DNA of 64,000 bases from CBFDBF01 sp050304615 (GTDB lineage: Bacteria > Pseudomonadota > Gammaproteobacteria > Chromatiales > Chromatiaceae): contig JBNLDW010000002.1 in the NCBI GenBank assembly GCA_050304615.1, positions 17,570 to 81,569 of the forward strand. Direction: 5' to 3'. Below are positions 17,368 through 25,454 of this stretch, one piece after another. The number at the start of each line of letters is the position of its first letter. Position 1 is the first letter of the stretch. Under the pieces are notes generated by a model. It was not told the DNA's origin, searched no databases, and saw only the letters and a list, made by a program, of their open reading frames with translations. The position numbers were made by a program, and so were the translations under genes.

Positions 17368-18720
17368 ATGAATCTCGGCATATTCGATATCATTGTTATT
17401 GGCTTGATCGCATTGATGATTGGATCACTCGTTATGGTATCAATAGTCTACATGGAGTTGGGGCCAGCTCAGCAGCTGGCTAAACAGCAACGAAAGCTGT
17501 TGGCTGTTGCCTTGTGCTCAGGCATCCTGGCCTTTGCCATCAAGATTGTAATCATCATTACAATCGCCAATTTCCCCCAGTACGTCATTAATCCATTCTT
17601 GAAGACTCCAGAGATTCCTGAGTACTTGCATGTCAAAGCTAAGCCCGGCCCAGCGCGTTATGTTTGGATAGAGTTGCCAGAGCAAAATAATACAGCTACG
17701 CCTGAACCGATTGTGTCGCGTGCGCGCTATATCTGGCAGGCGCTGCCAGAACAGGCGCCCTCCCCCGCAAATAATAGGTCTACACCACAGAAGGTTGCGC
17801 TTGGCGAGCAGCTGTTTTTTGATCAGAGATTATCACGCGATGGCACCCTCTCCTGTTCTTCCTGTCATGACCTGTATGCAAAAGCTGGCGGTGATGGCCG
17901 CTCTACCGCACAGGGGATTGACCAACAGATAGGTGGCCGCAATGTGCCTACAGTTTGGAATACCGGTTTTCAGACCGAGTTCTTCTGGGATGGACGAGCA
18001 CCTTCGCTGGAAGAACAGGCCAAGGGCCCGTTGATGAACCCAATTGAGATGGGTATGCCATCACCGGAAGAGGTAGAAAACAGGGTAGTACAGCAAGAGC
18101 GTTACCAGCAAGCCTTCGCAGAAGCCTTCGGTGCAGAAACCCCAATCACCATTGACCGTATCGCAGAGGCAATCGCGGCCTACGAACGCACCCTGATCAC
18201 ACCAGATACCCCCTATGATCGTTTTGTGCGCGGTGATACCGATGCCCTCACTCCGGCCCAGGTCCGTGGCATGAATCTATTTCAATCGTTTGGCTGTGTC
18301 ACCTGCCATCATGGTCCGAACTTTAGTGCGGCCAGTGTCTTCGATAGCAGTATGCCGCGGCGTATCTTTCCATCCAACCCGATACCTCAAGAGCAGCAAT
18401 ACAATTTACTGCTCGAGCACAATGCCAGCACTAGCTCAAACCGTGGCGTGTGGCGTGTGCCTTCTTTGCGCAACGTGGCGCTCACTGGTCCCTGGCTACA
18501 TAACGGTGCTGTAGAAAAGCTGGATGAGGTGGTGCGTATCATGGCCGCTGGGCAACTGGGACGTGCCGGACACTATCTATTGTGGTCTGATAAAGATGAC
18601 GTACTGAGCGAACATAATCAACCCAAACCCAGTGACCAGCAGGTGGCGGATATAGTTGCCTTTCTAAACGCCTTAAGCAGTGACAGGCTAGTAGCAAAAA
18701 AATCTGTCAACCAGCATTAA
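17368..18720 (+). CDS. Membrane-anchored di-haem cytochrome c peroxidase (MauG/CcpA family)
   Basis: A 450-residue protein. Two membrane helices (about 5-28 and 45-68) precede a Pro-rich linker and a di-haem peroxidase domain. Haem sites are CSSCH (163-167) and CVTCH (310-314). Typical MauG/CcpA words follow (QTEFFWDGRAPSLEEQA; RVPSLRNVALTGPWLHNG). It should reduce H2O2 or oxidise a substrate at the outer face of the inner membrane. The linker contains a duplicated 11-residue unit (ARYVWIELPEQ at 96-106; ARYIWQALPEQ at 119-129). Most bacterial peroxidases are soluble with one cleaved signal; the two-helix anchor is unusual. The Crp/Fnr gene follows. Confidence 0.88.
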   Translation: MNLGIFDIIVIGLIALMIGSLVMVSIVYMELGPAQQLAKQQRKLLAVALCSGILAFAIKIVIIITIANFPQYVINPFLKTPEIPEYLHVKAKPGPARYVWIELPEQNNTATPEPIVSRARYIWQALPEQAPSPANNRSTPQKVALGEQLFFDQRLSRDGTLSCSSCHDLYAKAGGDGRSTAQGIDQQIGGRNVPTVWNTGFQTEFFWDGRAPSLEEQAKGPLMNPIEMGMPSPEEVENRVVQQERYQQAFAEAFGAETPITIDRIAEAIAAYERTLITPDTPYDRFVRGDTDALTPAQVRGMNLFQSFGCVTCHHGPNFSAASVFDSSMPRRIFPSNPIPQEQQYNLLLEHNASTSSNRGVWRVPSLRNVALTGPWLHNGAVEKLDEVVRIMAAGQLGRAGHYLLWSDKDDVLSEHNQPKPSDQQVADIVAFLNALSSDRLVAKKSVNQH

Positions 18721-18769
18721 AGCCCTGGCTAGGGCTAATGCTTTGCCCAGGGGTAGAGATATGTGATAC

Positions 18770-18800
18770 TTGCCTAATATCGGTCAGTGGTATTAGGCAA
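18770..18800. promoter_or_regulatory. Perfect 10-bp inverted repeat touching the Crp/Fnr start codon
   Basis: TTGCCTAATA (18770-18779) and TATTAGGCAA (18791-18800) are exact inverted repeats separated by 11 bases, and the right arm ends at the base before ATG 18801. As DNA it could be an autoregulatory operator. As RNA it would fold the ribosome-binding region (TTAGG) into a stem and limit translation. Confidence 0.65.
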
Positions 18801-19487
18801 ATGGCGTCTACTGAGTCAAGCAGCTTTCAAGCGGTAACTGATTTCCTGCACCTCTCGCCTGAGGGGGTGCAACTACTTGAACGCAAGGTACAGCGCGCCG
18901 CATTCACGCAACCGACTGCGGTGATCCACAAGGGACAACCTGTGTCCGGCGCCTACCTTGTGTTGCGTGGACAGTTGCGTGTCTTCACCTACACCCCACA
19001 GGGCACCGAGGCTACTCTCTATTTCATTCGCCCAGGCGAGACCTGCGTTCTGGCGCTCAATTGCCTGTTCAACGACCTACGCTATCCGGCCTGGGTGGAG
19101 GCATCTGGCGACACCGATGTAGTAGTGATCCCCGGTTCGCTTTACCGTCGCCTGTTCGAGCGAGAGAATGCAGTACAGGACCTGACCGTCTCTGCCCTCT
19201 CCACCCTTGTGTTCCGCCTGATGGATGAACTGGAGCAGATTCACTCCTGCAATCTGGATCAACGCCTAGCTAATTTTCTTCTCAATAATGCATCAGACGA
19301 TGGCGTGGTGGCGATGACACAACAAACACTCGCAGGGCATCTTGGCACCACACGAGAGGTTATCGCCAGACTGATGCAAGGTTTCAGCGCGCAGGGCATG
19401 GTCTCGACCGGGAGGGGAACCATCTCAATATTGGATGCAGGGCAGTTGTCGACCATAGCTGCGCCACAGAGTTCAGACCTATTCTGA
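18801..19487 (+). CDS. Crp/Fnr-family transcription regulator
   Basis: A 228-residue regulator from the ATG at 18801. An in-frame ATG at 18738 would add 21 residues and swallow the inverted repeat. The N-terminal cyclic-nucleotide-like beta-barrel is about residues 25-120 (HKGQPVSGAYLVLRGQLRVF). A dimer helix follows, then a winged HTH with the recognition region LAGHLGTTREVIARLM. It lacks the N-terminal Cys cluster of FNR but has GETCVLALNC in the barrel, so a redox, NO or haem signal is possible. It probably controls the upstream peroxidase cluster and itself. Confidence 0.9.
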   Translation: MASTESSSFQAVTDFLHLSPEGVQLLERKVQRAAFTQPTAVIHKGQPVSGAYLVLRGQLRVFTYTPQGTEATLYFIRPGETCVLALNCLFNDLRYPAWVEASGDTDVVVIPGSLYRRLFERENAVQDLTVSALSTLVFRLMDELEQIHSCNLDQRLANFLLNNASDDGVVAMTQQTLAGHLGTTREVIARLMQGFSAQGMVSTGRGTISILDAGQLSTIAAPQSSDLF

Positions 19488-19533
19488 GTTGTAATATTAT
19501 AGGGCAAGTGGCCTGGGCCCTATTACCCTACAG

Positions 19534-20037
19534 CTATAGCTGCCCATGGGGTCTTACGAAGGTGGTTATTCTAGCCTTCTGCAACAACCAGTTGCCTGAA
19601 ATATAGCGTAGCTCCATAGAGAGGGTGTATAAATCAGCACTCTTATCTACCGTTGCCAGCCAAGTGGTTGGATCTTCATACAGCAACTCTAATTCTGGAA
19701 GGGACTGCTCCTTCTGCGCAATAAGAAAATTCATCTTTACGCTGGCGCTCTGCTCATCTTCTGATAGCTTGACCGAGGGCTGCGGGTAGAGAATGCGGAA
19801 ACTCCCGTACCTTTTGAGCATGACGAATAGTATTCGCCTCGCCTCCTTCCTCGGATGCCCTCCGGGATCGGCGGTAAAATCAGCCATAGTCAAATCCATC
19901 ATCCCACCAATGTCATGCGCCTCGGCTAACCGCGCACCTTCCTGGATAAGCTGGTACACCGCCTCCTCCCTCTCTGTTTTAGAACAAGAAGAAAGGGTTA
20001 TTAGACTAGAAATCAAACAGATACTGAGTAGGCGCAA
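19534..20037 (-). CDS. Small lipoprotein with an NTF2-like pattern
   Basis: A 167-residue predicted lipoprotein (signal LLSICLISSLITLSSC, lipobox LSSC, Cys 18). The mature part fits an NTF2/SnoaL-like alpha+beta fold (LIQEGARLAEAHDIGGMMDL, then beta strands ending YISGNWLLQKARITTF). The start codon is TTG at 20037, supported by an almost perfect Shine-Dalgarno GGAGGTGA six bases before it. The function is unknown. It lies 35 bases after a small membrane-protein gene on the same strand, probably one transcript. Confidence 0.7.
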   Translation of the reverse strand: MRLLSICLISSLITLSSCSKTEREEAVYQLIQEGARLAEAHDIGGMMDLTMADFTADPGGHPRKEARRILFVMLKRYGSFRILYPQPSVKLSEDEQSASVKMNFLIAQKEQSLPELELLYEDPTTWLATVDKSADLYTLSMELRYISGNWLLQKARITTFVRPHGQL

Positions 20038-20072
20038 GAATCACCTCCAAACAATAGTGGGCAGATCTCACC

Positions 20073-20345
20073 CTATTTGACCCCTTCCCACAAAGAGTGG
20101 TTGTCGGCCCATCTTAAACTCAACCAATACCACGCCGTCATAGCAACCATCATCGCAAACCAACTCCAGCCATCAATAAGAAACACCGCTTTGACCCACT
20201 CGAGACCGGGAAATAGTGCAGGCCATGGAACGCAATAAACGGTAAATGCTATGCAGCCCCACACTAGCCACAACGCGGCCTGCCTATTATCGATACTTGA
20301 GAATGCAAGGAAGACCCACAAAGGTGTATTTTCGTTTTTATCCAT
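20073..20345 (-). CDS. Small membrane protein of unknown function
   Basis: A 90-residue protein with a GGAGG site nine bases before the ATG. Two or three hydrophobic Trp-rich segments are visible (AALWLVWGCIAFTVYCVPWP and WFAMMVAMTAWYWLSLRW). I do not recognise the family. It precedes the TTG-started lipoprotein gene and is probably co-transcribed with it. Confidence 0.65.
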   Translation of the reverse strand: MDKNENTPLWVFLAFSSIDNRQAALWLVWGCIAFTVYCVPWPALFPGLEWVKAVFLIDGWSWFAMMVAMTAWYWLSLRWADNHSLWEGVK

Positions 20346-20466
20346 TACTATATGCCTCCATTCTACCCATCACTAAATAGAGATCAAAACAAGCGGACAG
20401 CACTTGAAGCTCAATTGCATTAACCCCAACCAGATAGATCTTGCTGGTTATTAAAATCCACTAGAA

Positions 20467-21045
20467 CTAACAAATCTGGTTTAATTTTGCATACTGGAGA
20501 AGCATGATCGTTTTTCCATCTTTAATCTCTCCCGAGGCAATCATGGCGTAGGCTTCATTAAAATCGACCTCTAATACCTCAATATCTTCATGCTCATGCT
20601 CTAAACCACCTCCGGCAGAAACCCTCATTTCATCTGTATACTCAGCCACAAACAGGCTAATTACTTCTGTAACTGCGCCTGGCGACATGTAGGCTTCAAA
20701 TATTTTTCTGACTTTATCTATCTTGTAGCCCGTCTCCTCTTCTACCTCCTTTTTAATACACTCTTCTGGACTGTCTCCCTCCAGCAATCCGGCACATGCC
20801 TCGACCATCATGCCATCAGTGTTACCATTCACAAACGTAGGCATCCTGAATTGACGAGTCAAAATAACACTGCCCTTACGGCTATTATAAAGAAGTATCG
20901 CCGCCCCATTACCACGGTCGTAGACCTCACGTTGTTGCCGCTCCCACTCGCCATCAGACCTTTGATAATCAAATGAATATTTATTTAGCGTGTACCAACT
21001 ATCCGACAACACCGTTTTTTTAATATTTTTTACTTTGATCTTCAT
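20467..21045 (-). CDS. nudK: NUDIX hydrolase, NudK-like (GDP-mannose / ADP-ribose pyrophosphatase)
   Basis: A 192-residue cytosolic Nudix enzyme. It reads like E. coli NudK along its length: SDSWYTLNKYSFDYQRSDGE, EVYDRGNGAAILLYN, and a Nudix box GLLEGDSPEECIKKEVEEE followed by TGY. The C-terminal GGGLEHEHEDIEVLE and IKDGKTIMLLQYAK also match. NudK hydrolyses GDP-mannose and related sugar nucleotides. I use the start at 21045 because the longer frame to 21090 adds 15 residues unlike the family. The surrounding DNA is more AT-rich than the housekeeping blocks. Confidence 0.85.
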   Translation of the reverse strand: MKIKVKNIKKTVLSDSWYTLNKYSFDYQRSDGEWERQQREVYDRGNGAAILLYNSRKGSVILTRQFRMPTFVNGNTDGMMVEACAGLLEGDSPEECIKKEVEEETGYKIDKVRKIFEAYMSPGAVTEVISLFVAEYTDEMRVSAGGGLEHEHEDIEVLEVDFNEAYAMIASGEIKDGKTIMLLQYAKLNQIC

Positions 21046-21142
21046 ACATTCTCTTTGTACGTGTAACGCCAAGCTAATTGGCACTCGCATGCACGCCTAA
21101 GCAAGATATGAGCATTGCTGAACTTCTGGTTAAGCTTCTCTT

Positions 21143-21607
21143 TCATTCCCTACGTGATTTCCCAGAAACATCACTAACAACCATCTTAAACGCACGAGTT
21201 TTATCGGTTAGTGCATCTATATACCTCGCGCCGCTTTCAATAAACTTAGATGAATATTTCTCTAACATTCCTTCAAGTGCTGCCTGCTTTTCGTCACTAA
21301 ACACTTCGATGGCTTTGCCTGAAACAATGGTACTTTCATACTTCGTTCCGAACTTTGATGGCAACACCTCGGTTTTACCAACAACACAAAAAGAGACGGA
21401 TCTATTCTTTTCTAGATTATCTATTTTCCTCCCCTCCATTGCGCAGTGAAAGTAGATATGGCCATCCATGACACAGAAACTTAATGGGACACCATAAGGC
21501 AGCGCTTCCTGCGAGGCAGTTGAAAGAACACCGTATTCAGCGCTACCCAAGATAGATAGTGCTTCATCTTCCGGTATCTCTCTGTCTTTTCTCCTAAGCT
21601 CTTGCAT
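21143..21607 (-). CDS. Pyridoxamine 5'-phosphate oxidase-like (NimA-type) flavoprotein
   Basis: A 154-residue protein with the split-barrel FMN-binding fold of the NimA/PPOX-like family. Visible features are the N-terminal REIPEDEALSILGSAEYGVL, substrate strand ALPYGVPLSFCVMDGHIYFH, GRKIDNLEKNRSVSFCVVG and a C-terminal amphipathic end. Members reduce nitroimidazoles or bind flavin or haem; the true substrate is unknown. It stands between the NudK gene and a small membrane-protein gene, all minus strand. Confidence 0.8.
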   Translation of the reverse strand: MQELRRKDREIPEDEALSILGSAEYGVLSTASQEALPYGVPLSFCVMDGHIYFHCAMEGRKIDNLEKNRSVSFCVVGKTEVLPSKFGTKYESTIVSGKAIEVFSDEKQAALEGMLEKYSSKFIESGARYIDALTDKTRAFKMVVSDVSGKSRRE

Positions 21608-21723
21608 TGGCCCATTTAGTCTTGTTCACTGAACTTAACACGATAATCAATAAATAGAGTTACTTGTTTGTCATTCTTTTGCCTATTGTTTTAAACATAT
21701 GTTTCCTTATTTGGGCGGCATAG

Positions 21724-22113
21724 CTACCATGCTCTTTGCATTGCACCGGCAGGTAGAATCATTGCAGTAATCAGGCCTATCGCGACCAGGCCAAAGAAAG
21801 TACCTAACATACGATTTTGTTTGTTCCCTTTTGAATAAGCCAGCAGCATAAAAGCTGCGCCAGCATTTGAAACTGTGCCCATCCATGTGACGCCCCAAGG
21901 GAAGAGACCAGCTTCCGCAGCTGGAATACCGAAGGCGTAACCAACGAGCAATGCAGTGATTGCAATGCCATACAATCGAAAGAATATGGATGAAGGCGCG
22001 TTGATATTTACTGATTGCTCTAGCTTGGTTTTTGGGAGCAGCAGGAACGGCACAGCGACTAAGGCGCCAGTTACGAATATCTTTGTAATTAGAAGTAACG
22101 ACAGCCAAGTCAT
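21724..22113 (-). CDS. Hypothetical four-helix membrane protein
   Basis: A 129-residue protein with four hydrophobic segments (about 1-25, 45-65, 72-92 and 103-125). I start it at the ATG at 22113, preceded by GGAG six bases upstream; the frame to 22164 adds a stretch with no site. An Asn/Pro-rich loop LEQSVNINAPSSIFF lies between helices 1 and 2. I do not recognise the family or infer a function. Confidence 0.65.
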   Translation of the reverse strand: MTWLSLLLITKIFVTGALVAVPFLLLPKTKLEQSVNINAPSSIFFRLYGIAITALLVGYAFGIPAAEAGLFPWGVTWMGTVSNAGAAFMLLAYSKGNKQNRMLGTFFGLVAIGLITAMILPAGAMQRAW

Positions 22114-22424
22114 TGTGTAACTCCAATTTATGATGCCCAACAGGTAATTATTTAGACGGCACAAAATATGTGGTATACCGCATCGGTAATAACCAACACT
22201 TAAGATTAAGCTAAGGATGATTTCCTTTGGAGGGAGCGCATCCTGTCATATTTTGATATTCCCTACTATGTAGCCGAGAGTATCAGACGAAGGGACAGTA
22301 AAAAAGATCAGCCAGATGCTCATTATCTGCTGTCAGCCGCCACGCCAGACGGCTGCTGCTTCATTAATTTATCATTATTTGCTAATATATACCTCTTTTG
22401 CCCGACCACCCCCCTGAGGTATCG
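22114..22424. other. Divergent intergenic region upstream of the SulP gene
   Basis: About 310 AT-rich bases. It contains a weak hairpin CAGCCG (22334-22339) / CGGCTG (22350-22355). No gene, repeat or riboswitch is recognised. It must carry promoters for the SulP gene and for the minus-strand membrane-protein gene. Confidence 0.4.
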
Positions 22425-23954
22425 ATGTTTTCCAATTTTGAGTGTACTGACCGCGGCTGTCCCAAGAATGACATCCTCTCCGGACTTACTGTAGCGCTGG
22501 CGCTGGTGCCAGAGGCGGTGGCCTTTGCCTTTGTTGCAGGAGTAGAACCACTGGTGGGGCTCTACGCTGCCTTTATGGTGGGATTGATCACCGCAGTCGT
22601 CGGCGGGCGTCCCGGTATGATCTCTGGGGCTACCGGCGCCCTGGCCGTAGTGATGGTGGCCCTGGTGGCCCAGCACGGCGTCGAATACCTATTTGCTACT
22701 GTCGTCCTAATGGGACTTATCCAGATAATAGTGGGGATACTGCGGCTGGGGAAATTCATCCGCATGGTGCCACATCCGGTGATGTTGGGCTTTGTAAACG
22801 GGCTAGCGATTGTCATCTTCCTTGCCCAACTCAACAGCTTCCAAATTATAGACGCTAACGGACAGACGCAGTGGCTACAGGGGAACGCCCTCTGGACCAT
22901 GTTGGGATTCGTAGCCCTGACCATGGCCATCATCCACCTCCTGCCGAAACTGACCAAGGCGATCCCATCCTCACTAGCGGCCATTGTCACCGTAACTCTG
23001 GTAGTCATAGGTCTGGGCATGGATAGCCGCACCGTGGGTGATCTGGCATCTATCGCCGGCGGATTCCCGCAGTTACACATCCCCATGGTGCCACTCAACT
23101 GGGATACCCTGACGATCATCTTCCCCTACTCCGTAATCCTGGCCGCCATTGGCCTGATTGAATCACTACTTACCCTAAGCCTTATAGATGAGATCACAGA
23201 CACTCGCGGCAATGGCAACCGGGAGTGTGTCGGTCAGGGCGTAGCCAATACGGTAACCGGATTCTTTGGCGGCATGGGCGGCTGCGCCATGATCGGGCAG
23301 AGCATGATCAATGTAAACTCCGGTGGACGGGGCCGACTCTCTGGTATCTCCGCCGCCCTGTTTCTGCTGATATTCATTCTGTTTGCATCCGGCCTGATCG
23401 AGATGATCCCGCTGGCCGCCTTGACCGGCGTCATGTTCATGGTAGTGATCGGCACCTTCGAGTGGTCTAGCCTGCGCATCATGGGCAAGATCCCCCGCGC
23501 CGACGCCTTTGTGCTGATCTTGGTATCCGGCGTCACCGTCGCCACCGACTTGGCCATTGCAGTGGTTGTAGGCATCATCGTCTCCGCCTTGGTATTTGCC
23601 TGGGAGCACGCCAAACTGATCAGGGTAAGGACATACAATGGAAAGATGGAATCCAAGGTCTATGAGCTGCATGGCCCCCTGTTCTTTGCCTCGGTCAACA
23701 ACTTCCATGAGCTGTTTGATCCTAAGAACGACCCGGATGATGTAGTGGTAGAGTTCCAGCATTCGCGGGTAATGGACCACTCGGCCATTGAGGCCATTGA
23801 CACCCTGGCCGAACGCTATCTGCACGCTGGGAAACGGTTACACCTGCGCCATGTGAGCGCAGAGTGTCGCCAGCTGCTAACCAAGGCAGGGGATCTGGTC
23901 GAGGTAAATGTGATCGAAGACCCGCGCTACCGGGTTGCAGTGGATACGGTGTAA
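22425..23954 (+). CDS. SulP-family anion transporter with STAS domain
   Basis: A 509-residue inner-membrane transporter. The start at 22425 follows GAGG by five bases. The transmembrane core shows SulP words (LSGLTVALALVPEAVAFAFV near residue 20; MISGATGALAVVMVALV; GGMGGCAMIGQSMINVNSGG near 285). The C-terminal STAS domain is short (about 400-500; VVVEFQHSRVMDHSAIEAID). Family members carry sulfate, bicarbonate or other anions; the substrate cannot be read from sequence. No carbonic anhydrase is adjacent. The ndk gene follows after 71 bases. Confidence 0.92.
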   Translation: MFSNFECTDRGCPKNDILSGLTVALALVPEAVAFAFVAGVEPLVGLYAAFMVGLITAVVGGRPGMISGATGALAVVMVALVAQHGVEYLFATVVLMGLIQIIVGILRLGKFIRMVPHPVMLGFVNGLAIVIFLAQLNSFQIIDANGQTQWLQGNALWTMLGFVALTMAIIHLLPKLTKAIPSSLAAIVTVTLVVIGLGMDSRTVGDLASIAGGFPQLHIPMVPLNWDTLTIIFPYSVILAAIGLIESLLTLSLIDEITDTRGNGNRECVGQGVANTVTGFFGGMGGCAMIGQSMINVNSGGRGRLSGISAALFLLIFILFASGLIEMIPLAALTGVMFMVVIGTFEWSSLRIMGKIPRADAFVLILVSGVTVATDLAIAVVVGIIVSALVFAWEHAKLIRVRTYNGKMESKVYELHGPLFFASVNNFHELFDPKNDPDDVVVEFQHSRVMDHSAIEAIDTLAERYLHAGKRLHLRHVSAECRQLLTKAGDLVEVNVIEDPRYRVAVDTV

Positions 23955-24025
23955 TAGCCAGCAGCCAGCTATCTGGGTAAAATGCCTTACCTGCAACCCT
24001 TAACCAAGCACAATGGAGTAAAATC

Positions 24026-24454
24026 ATGGCGCTCGAACGCACCTTTTCCATCATTAAACCAGATGCCATTGCCAAGAATGTAATCGGCAAGATCTACAGC
24101 CGCTTTGAGGACAACGGCCTCAGGATAATCGCATCCAAGATGCTGCATCTAAGCCGTGATCAGGCCGAGGGCTTTTATGCGGTACACAAGGAGCGTCCAT
24201 TTTTCCAGGAGCTGTGCGATTTCATGACCTCCGGCCCAGTAATGGTCCAGGTGCTGGAGGGTGAGAATGCCATCGCCAAAAACCGCGAGATCATGGGAGC
24301 CACCAACCCCCAGGATGCGGCTGCAGGGACCATCCGCGCCGACTTCGCCCAGACCGTAGACGAAAACGCGGTGCACGGCTCCGATGCTCCGGAAACAGCG
24401 GCCGTTGAGATCGCATTTTTCTTCCCTGAAGGTGTGTGCGAACGTACCCGCTAA
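24026..24454 (+). CDS. ndk: Nucleoside diphosphate kinase
   Basis: Transfers the gamma-phosphate of ATP to NDPs through a phospho-His. All family motifs are present in 142 residues: TFSIIKPDAIAKN at the start, VLEGENAIAKNREIMGATNP in the middle, and NAVHGSDAPETAAVEIAFFF with the catalytic His at the end. Start ATG 24026 is preceded by GGAG. No intrinsic terminator is clear downstream. Confidence 0.97.
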   Translation: MALERTFSIIKPDAIAKNVIGKIYSRFEDNGLRIIASKMLHLSRDQAEGFYAVHKERPFFQELCDFMTSGPVMVQVLEGENAIAKNREIMGATNPQDAAAGTIRADFAQTVDENAVHGSDAPETAAVEIAFFFPEGVCERTR

Positions 24455-24512
24455 TCGGACTTCCTTTTTAACCACACAATGATCGCGCTCGTCCGACCAT
24501 GTTGTTTTGTTG

Positions 24513-25118
24513 CTATGCAAAGCTATCTTTGATTACAACATCGTTAAGATCGAGCTGCCCAGGTCGTGGCCACGCCGGTTTTGTGCCCTTGCCAATTGCT
24601 ACAAACATTGCAATTACATGGTCAGCTGGCAAGTTGATAAGTTTAGCCACTTTTTCAAAATCGAAACCATCCATTGGGCAAGAATCGTATCCCATTGATT
24701 TAGCGGAAAGCATTAATGTCTGTGCTGCTATACCGCAAGATCGCATAGCCTCATCTCTTTGAACCTGGTCTTTGCCTCGATAGTAATCATCAATCGCTGG
24801 AAGGATAAATTCTCGAACTTCTTCTGGTGCATTAATCCAATATCGATCAGGTCTCTTCTCCCATGATTTCATATCTGCACAGAGAATAATGAACAAAGAC
24901 GCGTCTGTTACTTGTGCTTGATCCCAAGCCACTTCCCTGATCTGTTGCCGTAACCCTGCATCAGTCACCACAACAAAACGCCAGTTTTGAATATTGAATG
25001 CAGTAGGAGAGAGAATGGCTAAAGACAGAAGCTCATTTACCTCCTCAGGCGTCATGCTATAGTTTGCGTCATAGTGTTTTACGGCCCGTCGTGTTTCTAT
25101 CGCCTGTTTTGTATCCAT
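24513..25118 (-). CDS. Nitroreductase-family flavoprotein
   Basis: A 201-residue FMN enzyme. Signatures are the N-terminal AIETRRAVKHYDANY (FMN phosphate binding), the central LSPTAFNIQNWRFVVV, and the C-terminal DSCPMDGFDFEKVAKLINL followed by VAIGKGT. It would reduce nitroaromatics, quinones or similar with NAD(P)H. I start it at the ATG at 25118 (GGAGTG nine bases upstream); the frame to 25223 adds 35 unlikely residues. Not assigned to a named gene. Confidence 0.88.
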   Translation of the reverse strand: MDTKQAIETRRAVKHYDANYSMTPEEVNELLSLAILSPTAFNIQNWRFVVVTDAGLRQQIREVAWDQAQVTDASLFIILCADMKSWEKRPDRYWINAPEEVREFILPAIDDYYRGKDQVQRDEAMRSCGIAAQTLMLSAKSMGYDSCPMDGFDFEKVAKLINLPADHVIAMFVAIGKGTKPAWPRPGQLDLNDVVIKDSFA

Positions 25119-25454
25119 AAATTTCACTCCTTCGTGTTTTTGTTCAATAACACATAATATAAACTCACCAAGTGGCAACTTTCCACTGCCAGGACTGCTA
25201 TTTGCGTGTCGGAACCGAGCCATATGGGTGAAAAGATACGTCTGGATAATCGCCCATGGGCTAGGCTACTACGAAACAATGCACCCAAACAATCTCCCTG
25301 GTAATCAGACCACCATGGCACAAATTCCTTGAAGTTCATGGCTCTGAATAATTCACAACAATGATATATGACTAAGATATTTCACCCTAGACTTACCTAG
25401 TATGGGCGTCTATCCTTTCTAGCACGCACTTCATGTCAACAAGGATGCTCGTCC
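25119..25454. other. Intergenic region between nitroreductase and FIST genes
   Basis: About 335 bases separating divergent genes, AT-rich, with no convincing gene, hairpin or repeat. Promoters of both genes must lie here. An AAGGA ribosome site sits before ATG 25455. Confidence 0.4.
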
